Of a stretch of 64,000 bases of DNA, positions 32,307 to 41,228 are shown in pieces. This DNA is from Klebsiella huaxiensis. Its GTDB lineage: Bacteria > Pseudomonadota > Gammaproteobacteria > Enterobacterales > Enterobacteriaceae. How positions within the stretch are numbered: the stretch's first letter is position 1; every line of letters starts with the position of its first letter. The stretch is taken from the NCBI RefSeq assembly GCF_003261575.2, contig NZ_CP036175.1, positions 2,542,001-2,606,000 on the forward strand, given 5' to 3'. The position numbers and the translations under genes were made by a program. The notes beneath the pieces were generated by a model. It was given only the letters and a program-made list of their open reading frames with translations. It was not told the origin of the DNA and ran no database searches.

Positions 32307-34247
32307 ATGGCTGGTCCTCGTTCTTTTCTGCTGCTAATGCTGTTTGGGCTTTTGTTTGGCAGCGCGTGCGCGATGGCGCAGACTCACTATGCGCCATATA
32401 TCGAGGATATTGAGCAACGCCTTGATAAAACAGCCGAATTCTATCAGCAGCAAAAAAATACCGAAGCGCGCCGTGAGGTGCAAATGGCCTACTTTGAAGT
32501 GTTTGAAAACCTCGAAGGGCCAATCCGCATTAACATTTCGGCGCGTAAAAGCTACGAGATGGAGAGTACCTTCGGTGAGATCCGTCGCATGATCGGCGAG
32601 GGCAAGCCACAGAGCGAAGTTCAGGCGCGGATCGACGGGCTGAAGCAGGCGCTGCGCGAAGTTGAGCCGATACTGGACGGCGGGCATCGGCTGGTGGCGG
32701 AAGAGCAGCATACCGCGCTGTCGCGCGATGACATTGCGCTGCACTGGCAAGATAGTTTTCGCACCATTGACGATATGCTGGCCCAGGCGGTGACGGAGTA
32801 TCAGGCCGGTAACTATGCTCAGGCCAGCCAGCAGGTGCAGCAGGCGCACTATCAAGGCTTCAAAAACTCCGAAATGGAAACCTCGGTACGTCAGAATCGC
32901 TCGGCGAAAGAGGCCGCCGCCATCAACCAGCAGTTTACCGCGCTGATTACCCTAACCTCCCAGCCGGACCGCCTGAACGATGTTTCGTATCAGGTCACCA
33001 CGTTATTGCAGGATCTGGAAGATATTCTGCCAGGTCTGCCAACCACCCGTGACGATCAGCCGGTAAGCGCTCCGGCTAGCGCAGACAACGCCACACAGAT
33101 CGAGGACACGGGAGCCCGGGCGGATTGGGCGAGCGTCGCTGCCGGGATTAACCAAAGCATCAATGCCGCTCTGGCGCGTTATCAGAACGGGGAAGGGCAG
33201 GACGCGATTCTTGATGTCCAGGACACCTACTTTGACCGTTTTGAAGCCACCGGAATGGAGAACAAAATCGGCTCCCGCGACTCGGCGTTTAAAACCTCTC
33301 TTGAGGCGCACTTTACCCGCATGGTCAGCCTGATGAAGGCTAACCAGCCGCAGGAAAAACTGGTTGCCGAAGCCGCCGCTCTTGAGCAGGACCTGCAAAA
33401 AGCGGTAACCATGCTGGGTGAGGGCGAAGAGACCCAGTGGAGCCTGCTGCTCTACAGCCTGATGATTATCGTGCGCGAAGGGCTGGAAGCGCTGTTGATT
33501 GTGGCGGCTATCGTGGCCTATCTGGTTAAAAACAACCATCACGATAAGCTGCCGCTGATTCGCCAGTCGGTGATTGTGGCGCTGGTGGCAAGCGTAGTGA
33601 CGGCGTTTATCTTCCAGCTGCTGTTTACCAACTCTGGCGCCAGCCGGGAGCTGCTGGAGGGGATCACCATGCTGATTGCCGTGGTGATGCTGTTCTTTAT
33701 GAGCTACTGGCTGCTGTCGAAGGTTGAAGCCCGCCACTGGAAAGCCTGGCTTGAGGGCAAACTCTCCCATTCGCTGTCGCGCGGATCGCTGGTAGGGCTG
33801 TGGCTGACCAGCTTCCTCGCGGTCTACCGCGAGGGTGCCGAAACGGTGCTGTTCTACTACGCCCTGATTGGCGATGCCCAGGGGCTGCCGGGTCATCTGG
33901 CCATCGGTGCCGGGTTTGTTATCGGCTGCGTGGTTCTGCTCATTGCCTGGCTCGTCATGCGCTACTCGGTGGTCCGACTGCCGCTTAAACCCTTCTTCAT
34001 GTTCACTGGCGGTTTTATGTACCTGATGGCGTTTGTTTTCGCCGGTAAAGGGGTACTGGAACTGGTGGAGGGCAAACTATTCCAGCCAACGCTGATTAAC
34101 GGGATGCCCGAAATCAGCTGGCTGGGGATTTACCCCTACGTGGAAACGCTATTGCCGCAGATTGTATTGCTGATCGCGGCGCTGGTGGCGCTATGGATCA
34201 TGCGCCGCCGCCAGGCACCAGGTGAGACCATAAAAACAAGTTCCTAA
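32307..34247 (+). CDS. fetM: High-affinity iron permease FetM (FTR1 domain)
   Basis: A 646-residue inner-membrane iron permease. A signal peptide precedes a large periplasmic region (about 25-380) of repeated helical units (YQAGNYAQASQQVQQAHYQGF; YQNGEGQDAILDVQDTYFDRF), then an FTR1/EfeU-type domain with seven membrane segments. Both iron-binding motifs are intact: REGLE at 390-394 and REGAE at 508-512. E. coli F11 FetM, paired with FetP, imports iron and is copper-assisted. The ATG at 32307 gives the better signal peptide; 32295 is the alternative. A strong Fur box sits just upstream and fetP follows after 27 bases. Confidence 0.93.
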   Translation: MAGPRSFLLLMLFGLLFGSACAMAQTHYAPYIEDIEQRLDKTAEFYQQQKNTEARREVQMAYFEVFENLEGPIRINISARKSYEMESTFGEIRRMIGEGKPQSEVQARIDGLKQALREVEPILDGGHRLVAEEQHTALSRDDIALHWQDSFRTIDDMLAQAVTEYQAGNYAQASQQVQQAHYQGFKNSEMETSVRQNRSAKEAAAINQQFTALITLTSQPDRLNDVSYQVTTLLQDLEDILPGLPTTRDDQPVSAPASADNATQIEDTGARADWASVAAGINQSINAALARYQNGEGQDAILDVQDTYFDRFEATGMENKIGSRDSAFKTSLEAHFTRMVSLMKANQPQEKLVAEAAALEQDLQKAVTMLGEGEETQWSLLLYSLMIIVREGLEALLIVAAIVAYLVKNNHHDKLPLIRQSVIVALVASVVTAFIFQLLFTNSGASRELLEGITMLIAVVMLFFMSYWLLSKVEARHWKAWLEGKLSHSLSRGSLVGLWLTSFLAVYREGAETVLFYYALIGDAQGLPGHLAIGAGFVIGCVVLLIAWLVMRYSVVRLPLKPFFMFTGGFMYLMAFVFAGKGVLELVEGKLFQPTLINGMPEISWLGIYPYVETLLPQIVLLIAALVALWIMRRRQAPGETIKTSS

Positions 34248-34274
34248 TCATTTTAAGACGAGAGGATGAGTCAG

Positions 34275-34802
34275 ATGACCATTAAGAAGACCCTGATTAT
34301 CAGCGCGACCGTTGCCAGCATTTTCACCGCACCTGCGGCGCTGGCCTTTAAAGAGTATCCGGCTGGTGAGCCAGTCACCATGAATGAGATGGAGATCGCC
34401 GCGGTTTACCTGCAGCCGATCGATATGGAACCGCGCGGTATGGGTTTGCCGGCAGCGAAATCGGATATCCATCTGGAAGCCGATATTCATGCGGTGGAAG
34501 GCGGTAAAAATGGTTTTGGCGCAGGTGAATGGATCCCTTATCTGACCATCGCCTATACCCTGGTCAATAGCGACACCGGCGAAAAACAAGAAGGTACCTT
34601 TATGCCGATGGTGGCGAGCGATGGCCCGCACTACGGTGCGAATATCAAGATGATGGGCGTCGGTAACTACAAAGTGACCTACCACATTGATCCGCCGTCA
34701 AAAGCCGGGATGCACCGTCATACCGATAGCGAAACCGGCGTTGGTCGCTGGTGGAAACCGTTTGATGTGAGCTATGAGTTTAAGTATGTCGGTCTGAACT
34801 AA
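34275..34802 (+). CDS. fetP: Periplasmic iron/copper-binding protein FetP (P19 family)
   Basis: A 175-residue P19/Tp34-family protein that binds copper and iron in the periplasm and supplies FetM. A Sec signal (IISATVASIFTAPAALA) precedes the mature start FKEYPAGEP. Candidate ligands seen are the His/Glu of HLEADIHAVE, the Met/His region TFMPMVASDGPHYGAN and the HRHTD motif. GAGAGG lies nine bases before ATG 34275; an ATG nine bases earlier is possible. It follows fetM closely. Confidence 0.93.
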   Translation: MTIKKTLIISATVASIFTAPAALAFKEYPAGEPVTMNEMEIAAVYLQPIDMEPRGMGLPAAKSDIHLEADIHAVEGGKNGFGAGEWIPYLTIAYTLVNSDTGEKQEGTFMPMVASDGPHYGANIKMMGVGNYKVTYHIDPPSKAGMHRHTDSETGVGRWWKPFDVSYEFKYVGLN

Positions 34803-34845
34803 TTGTCTCCAGACGCTCAGATAGTTGACAACGTGCGCTCTTCAG

Positions 34846-34948
34846 GAATTGCCCGGCGGCGCTTTGCTTGCGCGGGCCTACGGAAAGCTCATAACCTGAT
34901 GATGTTATGGGTTTTGTAGGCCGGGTAAGGCGTCAGCCGCCACCCGGC
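34846..34948. repeat. Two REP units in the FetP-DUF2318 gap
   Basis: TTGCCCGGCGGCGCTTTGCTTGCGCGGGCC (34846-34878) and GTAGGCCGGGTAAGGCG...GCCACCCGGC (34917-34948) are inverted palindromic units in the 278-base gap. They may reduce transcript carry-over from fetMP into the downstream partner genes. No gene lies in this gap. Confidence 0.7.
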
Positions 34949-35080
34949 AGAAATGCGAACACCATAGTTAAAGCAGGTTTGTCATCTGTCTCAGCATCAT
35001 CAGACGCGAGCGCTATTACGCAGGATGGCCGACGGGTCATCCTGCGGCGTATTTTTCATCCGCCGTACTGAGTTGAAGTC

Positions 35081-36460
35081 ATGAGCTATTTTTTCGTCAC
35101 GACGCTACAGGTCTTTTTCTGCATTGCGCTGCTCTCCGCCGTACTCTGGGGCCGCGGCAACCCTCCCACACTGCGCCCGCTGGTCTGGACGTTGCTCACC
35201 GCGCTGGCTGGCGGACTGCTCGCCGGGCTGTTTATTCGCCCGAGCCAGTCGCTGGAGCTTCTGCTGGTTGGCACGGAGATCCTCGTTTCTCTACTATTTT
35301 TGCTGAGCTTCTGGTGGTCAACGCCGCGGGTTCGCTATCTGTGGCAATGGATCCTGACCTTCGGCGCGGCCCGCCACTGGGCGTTGGACCCGAATCTCGG
35401 CGGCCTGACCTCCACGCATGTGTTGAATACCGATCTGCTGCTGAATCTGACCGCGCTGGTGCTGGCGTTCGCGCTTTTGTGCCTCGCGGCCGCGCTCTGC
35501 GCCATGCTGCTGCGCAGAATGCGCGGGTTCTACTGGCCGCTGACCCTGCTGACGATGGTTCTGCTGTGGTTACCGCTGAGCGGGAATTTGCTGCTGCTGT
35601 TGATGAAGCTACAGGTGGTGCCGCTGCTCAAGCCGCTGCTGAGCTTTGTCGCCAAAGTGACCAACAATGCGGCGATGTACAACTGGGCCGCCGCCGCGGT
35701 ACTGCTGTTAATGTGCCTGTTCTGGATCCCGGCGCTGCGCCGCTATTACCGCAATGTAAAAGCGACGGAAGAGCCCATTTCCCGCCGCCTGGCGCTGGCC
35801 GAACGCCGTGGGGCGACCCGGCTGTGGCTCACGACTATTTGCTGCGCGCTGGCGATTATCGGCGGTCAGCTATGGTGGGATCTGGTGGCTTCGCAGCCTC
35901 CGCGTTTGTCCGAGGCGCAGCCGGTTACGTTGGCTGCTGACGGTCAGGTGCATATTCCGATCGAACAGGTGCGCGATGGCAAACTGCATCGCTTCGTCTG
36001 GGTGGCGGATGATGGCAAAGCGATCCGCTTTTTTATTATCAACCGCTATCCCGACAAGCTGCGTTTCGGCGTGGTGTTCGACGCCTGCCTGCTGTGCGGC
36101 GATCAGGGCTATGTGATGGAAGGCAATCAGGTGATTTGCGTTGCCTGCGGTGTGCACATCTTTATTCCTTCCATTGGCAAACCCGGTGGATGCAACCCGG
36201 TGCCGATCGACGACTGGCGCAACGATGAAAAAGAGCTGACGATACCCGGTGCGGCGCTGGCCGTGGGGGGAAACTATTTCTCTACCGTTCTGACGATTAA
36301 AGTGACCGACCCGGTGGATGGTTCAACGCTGACCAACACCAGCGCCGACTTCAAATACAGCTATGGCGGTAAAACCTGGTTCTTCTCATCAGAAGCGAAC
36401 TACGACCGTTTCCGCAATGCGCCAGAGCAGTTTGTTCCTGACGCAGTGAAGGAGGAGTAG
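35081..36460 (+). CDS. DUF2318 membrane protein of the Fet iron system
   Basis: A 459-residue inner-membrane protein with about seven or eight hydrophobic segments (1-270) followed by an exported DUF2318 domain. That domain has two CxxC pairs, C336/C339 (DACLLCGDQ) and C353/C356 (CVACGVH), plus a later Cys in PGGCNPVPI; it is usually described as Fe-S or metal-binding. A gene of this type follows fetMP in Yersinia, E. coli and Klebsiella, where the downstream set boosts iron growth at low pH or low iron. The molecular job is not settled; redox handling of iron is likely. Confidence 0.85.
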   Translation: MSYFFVTTLQVFFCIALLSAVLWGRGNPPTLRPLVWTLLTALAGGLLAGLFIRPSQSLELLLVGTEILVSLLFLLSFWWSTPRVRYLWQWILTFGAARHWALDPNLGGLTSTHVLNTDLLLNLTALVLAFALLCLAAALCAMLLRRMRGFYWPLTLLTMVLLWLPLSGNLLLLLMKLQVVPLLKPLLSFVAKVTNNAAMYNWAAAAVLLLMCLFWIPALRRYYRNVKATEEPISRRLALAERRGATRLWLTTICCALAIIGGQLWWDLVASQPPRLSEAQPVTLAADGQVHIPIEQVRDGKLHRFVWVADDGKAIRFFIINRYPDKLRFGVVFDACLLCGDQGYVMEGNQVICVACGVHIFIPSIGKPGGCNPVPIDDWRNDEKELTIPGAALAVGGNYFSTVLTIKVTDPVDGSTLTNTSADFKYSYGGKTWFFSSEANYDRFRNAPEQFVPDAVKEE

Positions 36461-36462
36461 CG

Positions 36463-37746
36463 ATGCTGTGGCGAATGATCTACCAGTCATGGGGGCGCAA
36501 TCTGCGGCGCAAAGCGCTGGCGGTATTGACCGTGTTTTTGGCGACCAGCCTGATCTCGGCGCTGCTGGCGGTCTCTATCGACATCGGCGACAAGATGTCC
36601 CGCGAGCTGAAATCCTACGGTGCCAATATTCTGATTGAGCCCGCAGGGCAGGCGGCGCTGCCAGCCCTGTTTAGCGAACAAAGTAACCCGCTGGCCAGCG
36701 ACGATTTTCTGGATGAATCCGAGCTACCGAATATCAAAGATATCTTCTGGCGCAACAACATTGTTGGCTTCGCCCCGATGCTCGGCGGCGAAGTGAGCGT
36801 GGATGGCCATGATATCCGCGTGCTGGGGACCTTCTTTAGCCAGCCAGTCACCATACCAGATGAAGAGGGATACGAAACCGGGCAGCGGACGGTCAGCCCG
36901 TTCTGGCAGGTGAGCGGCGAATGGCCGCAGGAGCCGGTCGGTGAGACACCGCAAACCCTGGTCGGCCACGCGCTGGCGCGAAATTACGGCTGGAAGCCCG
37001 GCGATCGTCTGGCGTTAAAGGTCGCGGATAACGTGGTGAATGTGCAGGTGAGCGGTATTTTATCCAGCGGCGGCGATGAAGATAACCAACTGGTCATGCC
37101 GCTTAGCGTGGTGCAGCAACTGCTGGGACTACCGGGGAAAGTACAGGCGATCCGCGTATCGGCGCTGACGGTACCGGAAAACGAACTGTCACGACGGGCG
37201 CGCGAGGATCTCGAAGCGCTGAATGCCGAAGAGTACGATCTGTGGTACTGCACCGCCTATGTGTCGTCTATCGCCCACCAGCTTGAGGAGGCGATTTCCG
37301 GTGCGGAGGTGCGTCCTGTCTGGCAGGTTGCCGCTTCGGAAGGCGTGGTTATCGATAAAATTCAGCTGTTAATGGGCGTGGTAACTTTAGCCGCGCTGGC
37401 CGCCGCCGCGATGGGCATCGCTTCATTGATGACCAGCACCATTATGGAACGTGCCAAGGAGATTGGCCTGATGAAAGCGCTGGGCGCGCGGCAGTGGCAG
37501 ATTCTGCTGCTCTTCTATCTTGAGGCGGCGCTGGGCGGCCTGGTCGGTGGAGTATTTGGTTGCATCGCCGGATGGGGGCTAGCGAAGGCTATTGGCCTGA
37601 TGCTGTTTGATACGCCGCTTAATTTTGCCTGGGTGGTGGTGCCCTGCGTGCTGGTGATTGCGGTGCTGATTGCGTTAATCGGCACCTGGTTCCCGGCGCG
37701 GCGTATTGCCCGTCTTTATCCAGTGGAGGTGCTGTATGGCCGTTAA
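36463..37746 (+). CDS. ABC transporter permease 1 of the Fet system (MacB/FtsX fold)
   Basis: A 427-residue permease with the MacB-like plan: an N-terminal membrane helix (KALAVLTVFLATSLISALLAVS), a large exported MacB_PCD domain (45-270), then three C-terminal helices of the FtsX domain (about 300-420) with ERAKEIGLMKALGARQWQI as the typical coupling loop. It is two bases after the DUF2318 stop and overlaps permease 2 by 11 bases. In this family the machine often does mechanical work across the membrane instead of import; its role in iron uptake is unproven. Confidence 0.87.
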   Translation: MLWRMIYQSWGRNLRRKALAVLTVFLATSLISALLAVSIDIGDKMSRELKSYGANILIEPAGQAALPALFSEQSNPLASDDFLDESELPNIKDIFWRNNIVGFAPMLGGEVSVDGHDIRVLGTFFSQPVTIPDEEGYETGQRTVSPFWQVSGEWPQEPVGETPQTLVGHALARNYGWKPGDRLALKVADNVVNVQVSGILSSGGDEDNQLVMPLSVVQQLLGLPGKVQAIRVSALTVPENELSRRAREDLEALNAEEYDLWYCTAYVSSIAHQLEEAISGAEVRPVWQVAASEGVVIDKIQLLMGVVTLAALAAAAMGIASLMTSTIMERAKEIGLMKALGARQWQILLLFYLEAALGGLVGGVFGCIAGWGLAKAIGLMLFDTPLNFAWVVVPCVLVIAVLIALIGTWFPARRIARLYPVEVLYGR

Positions 37747-38866
37747 GCGCGACATGCTGTGGTTATTAGTGTGGCGGGCGCTGCGGCTGCGTATGCAGCG
37801 GGTCAGCGTGGTTTTTGCCGCGCTGGCGGTCGGCGCGACCATCGTCACGGCGCTCTCCGCCGTGTGGTTCGACATTAATAGCAAAATGAGCGAGGAGCTG
37901 CGCACTTTTGGCGCCAATTTCTATATTGGTCCGGGCCATGGCACCAGCATGCCGCAGCCGGAACTGCAGGCGATTCTTGATGGCGCGCCAGGGGGACTGA
38001 TCCACGGTGCCAGCCCTTGGCTGTACGGTACCGCGCGCACCGAGCTGGAAAAAGTGGTGATGGTCGGCGTGTGGTTTGAGTCGCTGCAAAAACTGGTGCC
38101 CTACTGGCAGGTCAACGGTAGCTGGATCGGCGTTAGTTTTGACGATCGCAACGCGATGATTGGCGTGAAGCTGGCGCAGCGTCTGGCGCTGAATATTGGC
38201 GATAGCGTGACGCTGGTGGACCATAGTCGGCGCAAGAAACTGCTGATTAAGGGCATCGTAGAAGCCGGGGACGCGACCGACAATATGCTGATCGTCAGTC
38301 TTGACGTGGCGCAGTCGTGGCTGCAAAAGCCCGGCGTTATCAGCCACGGGCTGCTGAGCGTCAGCAATGACCTTGGTCAGGTGGAGAGCTACGCCAGCCA
38401 GTTACAGCGGCAATACCCTGACCTTGAGATTCGTCCGGTGCGTAAAGTGTCGGCATCCGAAGGGCAGGTGCTGGATAAAATTAAGGGGCTGATGGGACTG
38501 GTATCGATAGTTATCCTCGCGCTCTCATCCCTGTGCGTGAACACCACCCTAATGGCGATTGTCGGTGAACGCTCCCGAGAGTTTGCCCTGCAAAAAGCGC
38601 TGGGGGCCAGCAACGGCGATATTACCCGCCAGATGTTACTGGAGACCAGCATTATCACTTTTGCGGCGGTGGTTTGCGGTTGGGTGCTGGGCTATCTGCT
38701 GGCACAGCTGCTGGGATTAACGGTGTTTAACGCCAGTATCTCGCTGCGCCTGCCGGTGCTGCCGATTACCCTGGTTCTGTCTTTACTGGTCGCCCTGCTG
38801 GCGGCCATTGTTCCGGTGCGGCGCGCGGTGAGCGTCGAACCTGCGAAAGTGTTGAAAGGAGAGTAA
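37736..38866 (+). CDS. ABC transporter permease 2 of the Fet system (MacB/FtsX fold)
   Basis: A 376-residue paralogue of permease 1 with the same layout: N-terminal helix (VSVVFAALAVGATIVTALSAVW), exported domain, and FtsX-type helices with GERSREFALQKALGASNGDI. The ATG at 37736 (MAVKRDMLWLLVW) is preferred; the frame extending 30 bases upstream lies within permease 1. The pair would form a heterodimer served by the next gene's ATPase. The stop is five bases before the ATPase start. Confidence 0.87.
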   Translation: MAVKRDMLWLLVWRALRLRMQRVSVVFAALAVGATIVTALSAVWFDINSKMSEELRTFGANFYIGPGHGTSMPQPELQAILDGAPGGLIHGASPWLYGTARTELEKVVMVGVWFESLQKLVPYWQVNGSWIGVSFDDRNAMIGVKLAQRLALNIGDSVTLVDHSRRKKLLIKGIVEAGDATDNMLIVSLDVAQSWLQKPGVISHGLLSVSNDLGQVESYASQLQRQYPDLEIRPVRKVSASEGQVLDKIKGLMGLVSIVILALSSLCVNTTLMAIVGERSREFALQKALGASNGDITRQMLLETSIITFAAVVCGWVLGYLLAQLLGLTVFNASISLRLPVLPITLVLSLLVALLAAIVPVRRAVSVEPAKVLKGE

Positions 38867-38870
38867 CGCC

Positions 38871-39566
38871 ATGACCGTCACATCTTTGCGTCAGATGGCG
38901 ATTGAAACGCGTCATTTATATAAGCGGTTCGGAGAAGTGACCGCGCTGGAAGATATCAACCTGCGCATCGCCCGCGGTGAGTTTGTCGCCATTATGGGGG
39001 CCTCCGGTTCCGGGAAAACGACGCTGATGAATATTCTCACTTGTCTGGATACCGCCAGCGAAGGGCAGGTGATCCTCGACGGAACCGACGCGGCGGCGCT
39101 GGACGAAGAGGGGCGCCGCCGCTTTCGCGCGCAGAAAATTGGCCTTGTGTTCCAGCAGTTCCACCTGATCCCGTTTCTGACGGCACTGGAAAATATCATG
39201 CTGGCACAGCATTACCACAGCGTGGTGGATGAAGCTGCCGCCAGAGCGGTGCTGGCTCAGGTCGGCCTTGAGCATCGCGTGACCCATCTACCGAGCCAGC
39301 TGTCGGGCGGGGAACAGCAGCGCGTCTGCATTGCCCGGGCGCTGGTTAACGAGCCACCGGTTATTTTTGCCGATGAGCCAACCGGTAACCTCGATGAAGA
39401 GAACGAACAGCGGGTGCTGGATCTGCTGACCGATTTGCACCGCCAGGGGCGCACCATTGTGATGGTGACCCACAACCCGGCGCTGGGGCAGTTCGCCGAT
39501 CGCATCGTGCGTTTGCAGCACGGAAAGTATCTGGGAGAGGAGGTGAATCATCATGCGCATGCCTAA
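38871..39566 (+). CDS. ABC transporter ATP-binding protein of the Fet system (LolD/MacB type)
   Basis: A 231-residue ATPase of the LolD/MacB/FtsE group. Walker A (GASGSGKTT), Q-loop (VFQQFHLIPFLTALENI), signature (LSGGEQQR), Walker B (PVIFADEPTGNLD) and switch His (VMVTHNPALG) are intact. GGAGAG precedes the ATG. It would drive the two FtsX-fold permeases encoded before it. It overlaps the thioredoxin-like gene by 14 bases. Confidence 0.9.
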   Translation: MTVTSLRQMAIETRHLYKRFGEVTALEDINLRIARGEFVAIMGASGSGKTTLMNILTCLDTASEGQVILDGTDAAALDEEGRRRFRAQKIGLVFQQFHLIPFLTALENIMLAQHYHSVVDEAAARAVLAQVGLEHRVTHLPSQLSGGEQQRVCIARALVNEPPVIFADEPTGNLDEENEQRVLDLLTDLHRQGRTIVMVTHNPALGQFADRIVRLQHGKYLGEEVNHHAHA

Positions 39567-40038
39567 AGTGATGCTTGTCCTGCTGCTGGTGCTGCTCGGA
39601 GGCTGCAAAGAGGAGAAGCTGGCGCGCGGCGAGGCAGCACCCGCGCTGGCGGCGTTTGATTTGCAGGGGGAGTCGGCCAGCCTTGAGCGCTGGCGGGGGA
39701 AGGCGGTGTACCTTAATTTCTGGTCATCAAGCTGCGGCGGCTGTCTGGCGGAGATGGATACTTTACAGGCGCTCAGCCAGCGTTGGCCGGATAAGCTGGT
39801 GGTGGTCGGCGTCAATACCGACCCGGAATCAGTCGATATCGCGCCGTTGTTGGCTAAGCATGGCATCAGCTACCCAGTGCTGCGCGATCAGCTCAAAATG
39901 ACCCAGGAGCGCTATCAGGTTATCGGCACTCCGACTTCGATATTGATTGATAGCCATGGCACGGTGCTGGATTTGCATCAGGGCCTGCGTAAGCCCGAGG
40001 AGCTCCAGACGGTATTTAGCCAGCTGGCGCAGAAATAG
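39553..40038 (+). CDS. Thioredoxin-like lipoprotein of the Fet system (TlpA/ResA family)
   Basis: A 161-residue exported lipoprotein: the lipobox LLGGC puts the modified Cys at residue 18. The mature part is a TlpA/ResA-like thioredoxin fold with the redox motif C61-GG-C64 in WSSSCGGC and the cis-Pro segment IGTPTSIL. It probably keeps cysteines of the DUF2318 protein or of FetM/P reduced or correctly paired. The start overlaps the ATPase end, making it the last gene of the operon. Confidence 0.88.
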   Translation: MRMPKVMLVLLLVLLGGCKEEKLARGEAAPALAAFDLQGESASLERWRGKAVYLNFWSSSCGGCLAEMDTLQALSQRWPDKLVVVGVNTDPESVDIAPLLAKHGISYPVLRDQLKMTQERYQVIGTPTSILIDSHGTVLDLHQGLRKPEELQTVFSQLAQK

Positions 40039-40069
40039 TTTCCCCACGCGCGAGCATTCTGATGGTTTT

Positions 40070-40160
40070 GTAGCCCGGACAGGCGCGTGAGCGCCGCCTC
40101 CGGGGAAATAGCTTGCTGTGAGCTTTCGTTGATTTCCCGGTGGCGCTGACCGGGCTACAG
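40070..40160. repeat. BIME-like inverted REP pair
   Basis: GTAGCCCGGACAGGCGCG (40070) and its inverted counterpart ending GCGCTGACCGGGCTAC (40158) enclose smaller repeats (GGGGAAATAGC; GATTTCCCGG). It lies between the convergent Fet and transaldolase operons; nothing else is seen there. Confidence 0.75.
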
Positions 40161-40193
40161 GTTCGCCATCGTCTGCCACCCGGGATGTTTCAC

Positions 40194-41144
40194 TTACAAA
40201 TACTGGCTCAGCAGCGCCTCAAGGCTGTTCTGGTCCACGGCAAACAGGCGAATACCTTCGGCGAGCTTCTCCACCGCCATCGCATCCTGATGATGCGCCC
40301 AGTTGAACTCCGCTTCACTCATGGCAGCGGGCTTTGGCTGAACCTCACCTTCATACGTCAACGGTGCAGGTACCGGCCCCTGGGTTTGCTGCAATTGCGC
40401 CAGCAGCGCCGGGGAAACGGTCAGACGATCGCAGCCGTTAAGCGCCAGCACCTGTTCCGGCGTACGGAAGCTGGCTCCCATCACCACCGTCCGATAACCG
40501 TGCATTTTATAAAAGCGATAGATCTTCTGTACCGACTCGACGCCCGGATCGTTCTCGACGGTGAAGGTGGTATCAGGGTTGTTTTTCTTGTACCAGTCGT
40601 AGATGCGACCGACGAATGGGGAAATCAGGAAAACCCCGGCATCGGCGCAGGCTCTGGCCTGGGCAAAGGAGAAAAGCAGCGTCAGGTTGCACTGGATACC
40701 CTCTTTTTCCAGCGTTTCTGCTGCGCGGATCCCTTGCCATGTAGCGGCAAGCTTAATCAAAACCCGCTCTTTACCGATCCCTTTCTCTTCATACAGCGCA
40801 ATGATTTCCCGCGCTTTAGCTATGCTGGCCTGAGTATCAAATGAGAGGCGAGCATCCACTTCAGTTGAAATACGCCCAGGAACGCTTTTCAGGATCAACG
40901 CTCCGATACTTACCGCCAGATAATCGGCAATATCCGCAGGCTGTACCGTTTTTCCACTCTGGCGGGACTTTACCGTCGCGACGGCATCTTTCACCAGTTT
41001 TTGGTACTGCGGAAGCTGCGCTGCCTTATAGATAAGCGAAGGGTTGGTGGTCGCATCTTCAGGCTGATAAGCCATAATGCTGTCAATGTCCCCGCTGTCG
41101 GCAACAATGGTTGTCCGCTGCTTTAGTTGTTCAAGCTGATTCAT
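40194..41144 (-). CDS. talA: Transaldolase (TalA/TalB type)
   Basis: A 316-residue classical transaldolase moving dihydroxyacetone between sedoheptulose-7-P and glyceraldehyde-3-P, giving erythrose-4-P and fructose-6-P. Conserved stretches are DATTNPSLI near the N-terminus, VDARLSFD, and VLIKLAATWQGI with the Schiff-base Lys. It is as close to TalA as to TalB of E. coli. It is the last gene of a PTS operon and is separated from the GatZ-like gene by a strong hairpin. Its place beside a transketolase gene on the divergent arm suggests a dedicated non-oxidative pentose phosphate branch. Confidence 0.93.
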   Translation of the reverse strand: MNQLEQLKQRTTIVADSGDIDSIMAYQPEDATTNPSLIYKAAQLPQYQKLVKDAVATVKSRQSGKTVQPADIADYLAVSIGALILKSVPGRISTEVDARLSFDTQASIAKAREIIALYEEKGIGKERVLIKLAATWQGIRAAETLEKEGIQCNLTLLFSFAQARACADAGVFLISPFVGRIYDWYKKNNPDTTFTVENDPGVESVQKIYRFYKMHGYRTVVMGASFRTPEQVLALNGCDRLTVSPALLAQLQQTQGPVPAPLTYEGEVQPKPAAMSEAEFNWAHHQDAMAVEKLAEGIRLFAVDQNSLEALLSQYL

Positions 41145-41177
41145 CGCTATGACCTGTTTTTCAATAATAGGGCTGGA

Positions 41178-41214
41178 AACAACAAGGAGGGGGCAAGGCC
41201 CGCTCCTTGTTGTT
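41178..41214 (-). other. Strong intercistronic hairpin between the GatZ-like and transaldolase genes
   Basis: AACAACAAGGAG (41178-41189) and CTCCTTGTTGTT (41203-41214) are perfectly complementary 12-base arms with a 13-base GC-rich loop. No T run follows on the minus strand. It may stabilise the upstream message or temper transaldolase expression. Confidence 0.7.
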
Positions 41215-41228
41215 GGCTGGGTGGGTGA

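Noticed and set aside
33003..33896. A 297-codon minus-strand frame inside fetM
   Set aside because: It is antisense to clear FTR1 and repeat-domain coding sequence, with low-complexity Gln/His/Arg-rich translation typical of shadow frames.
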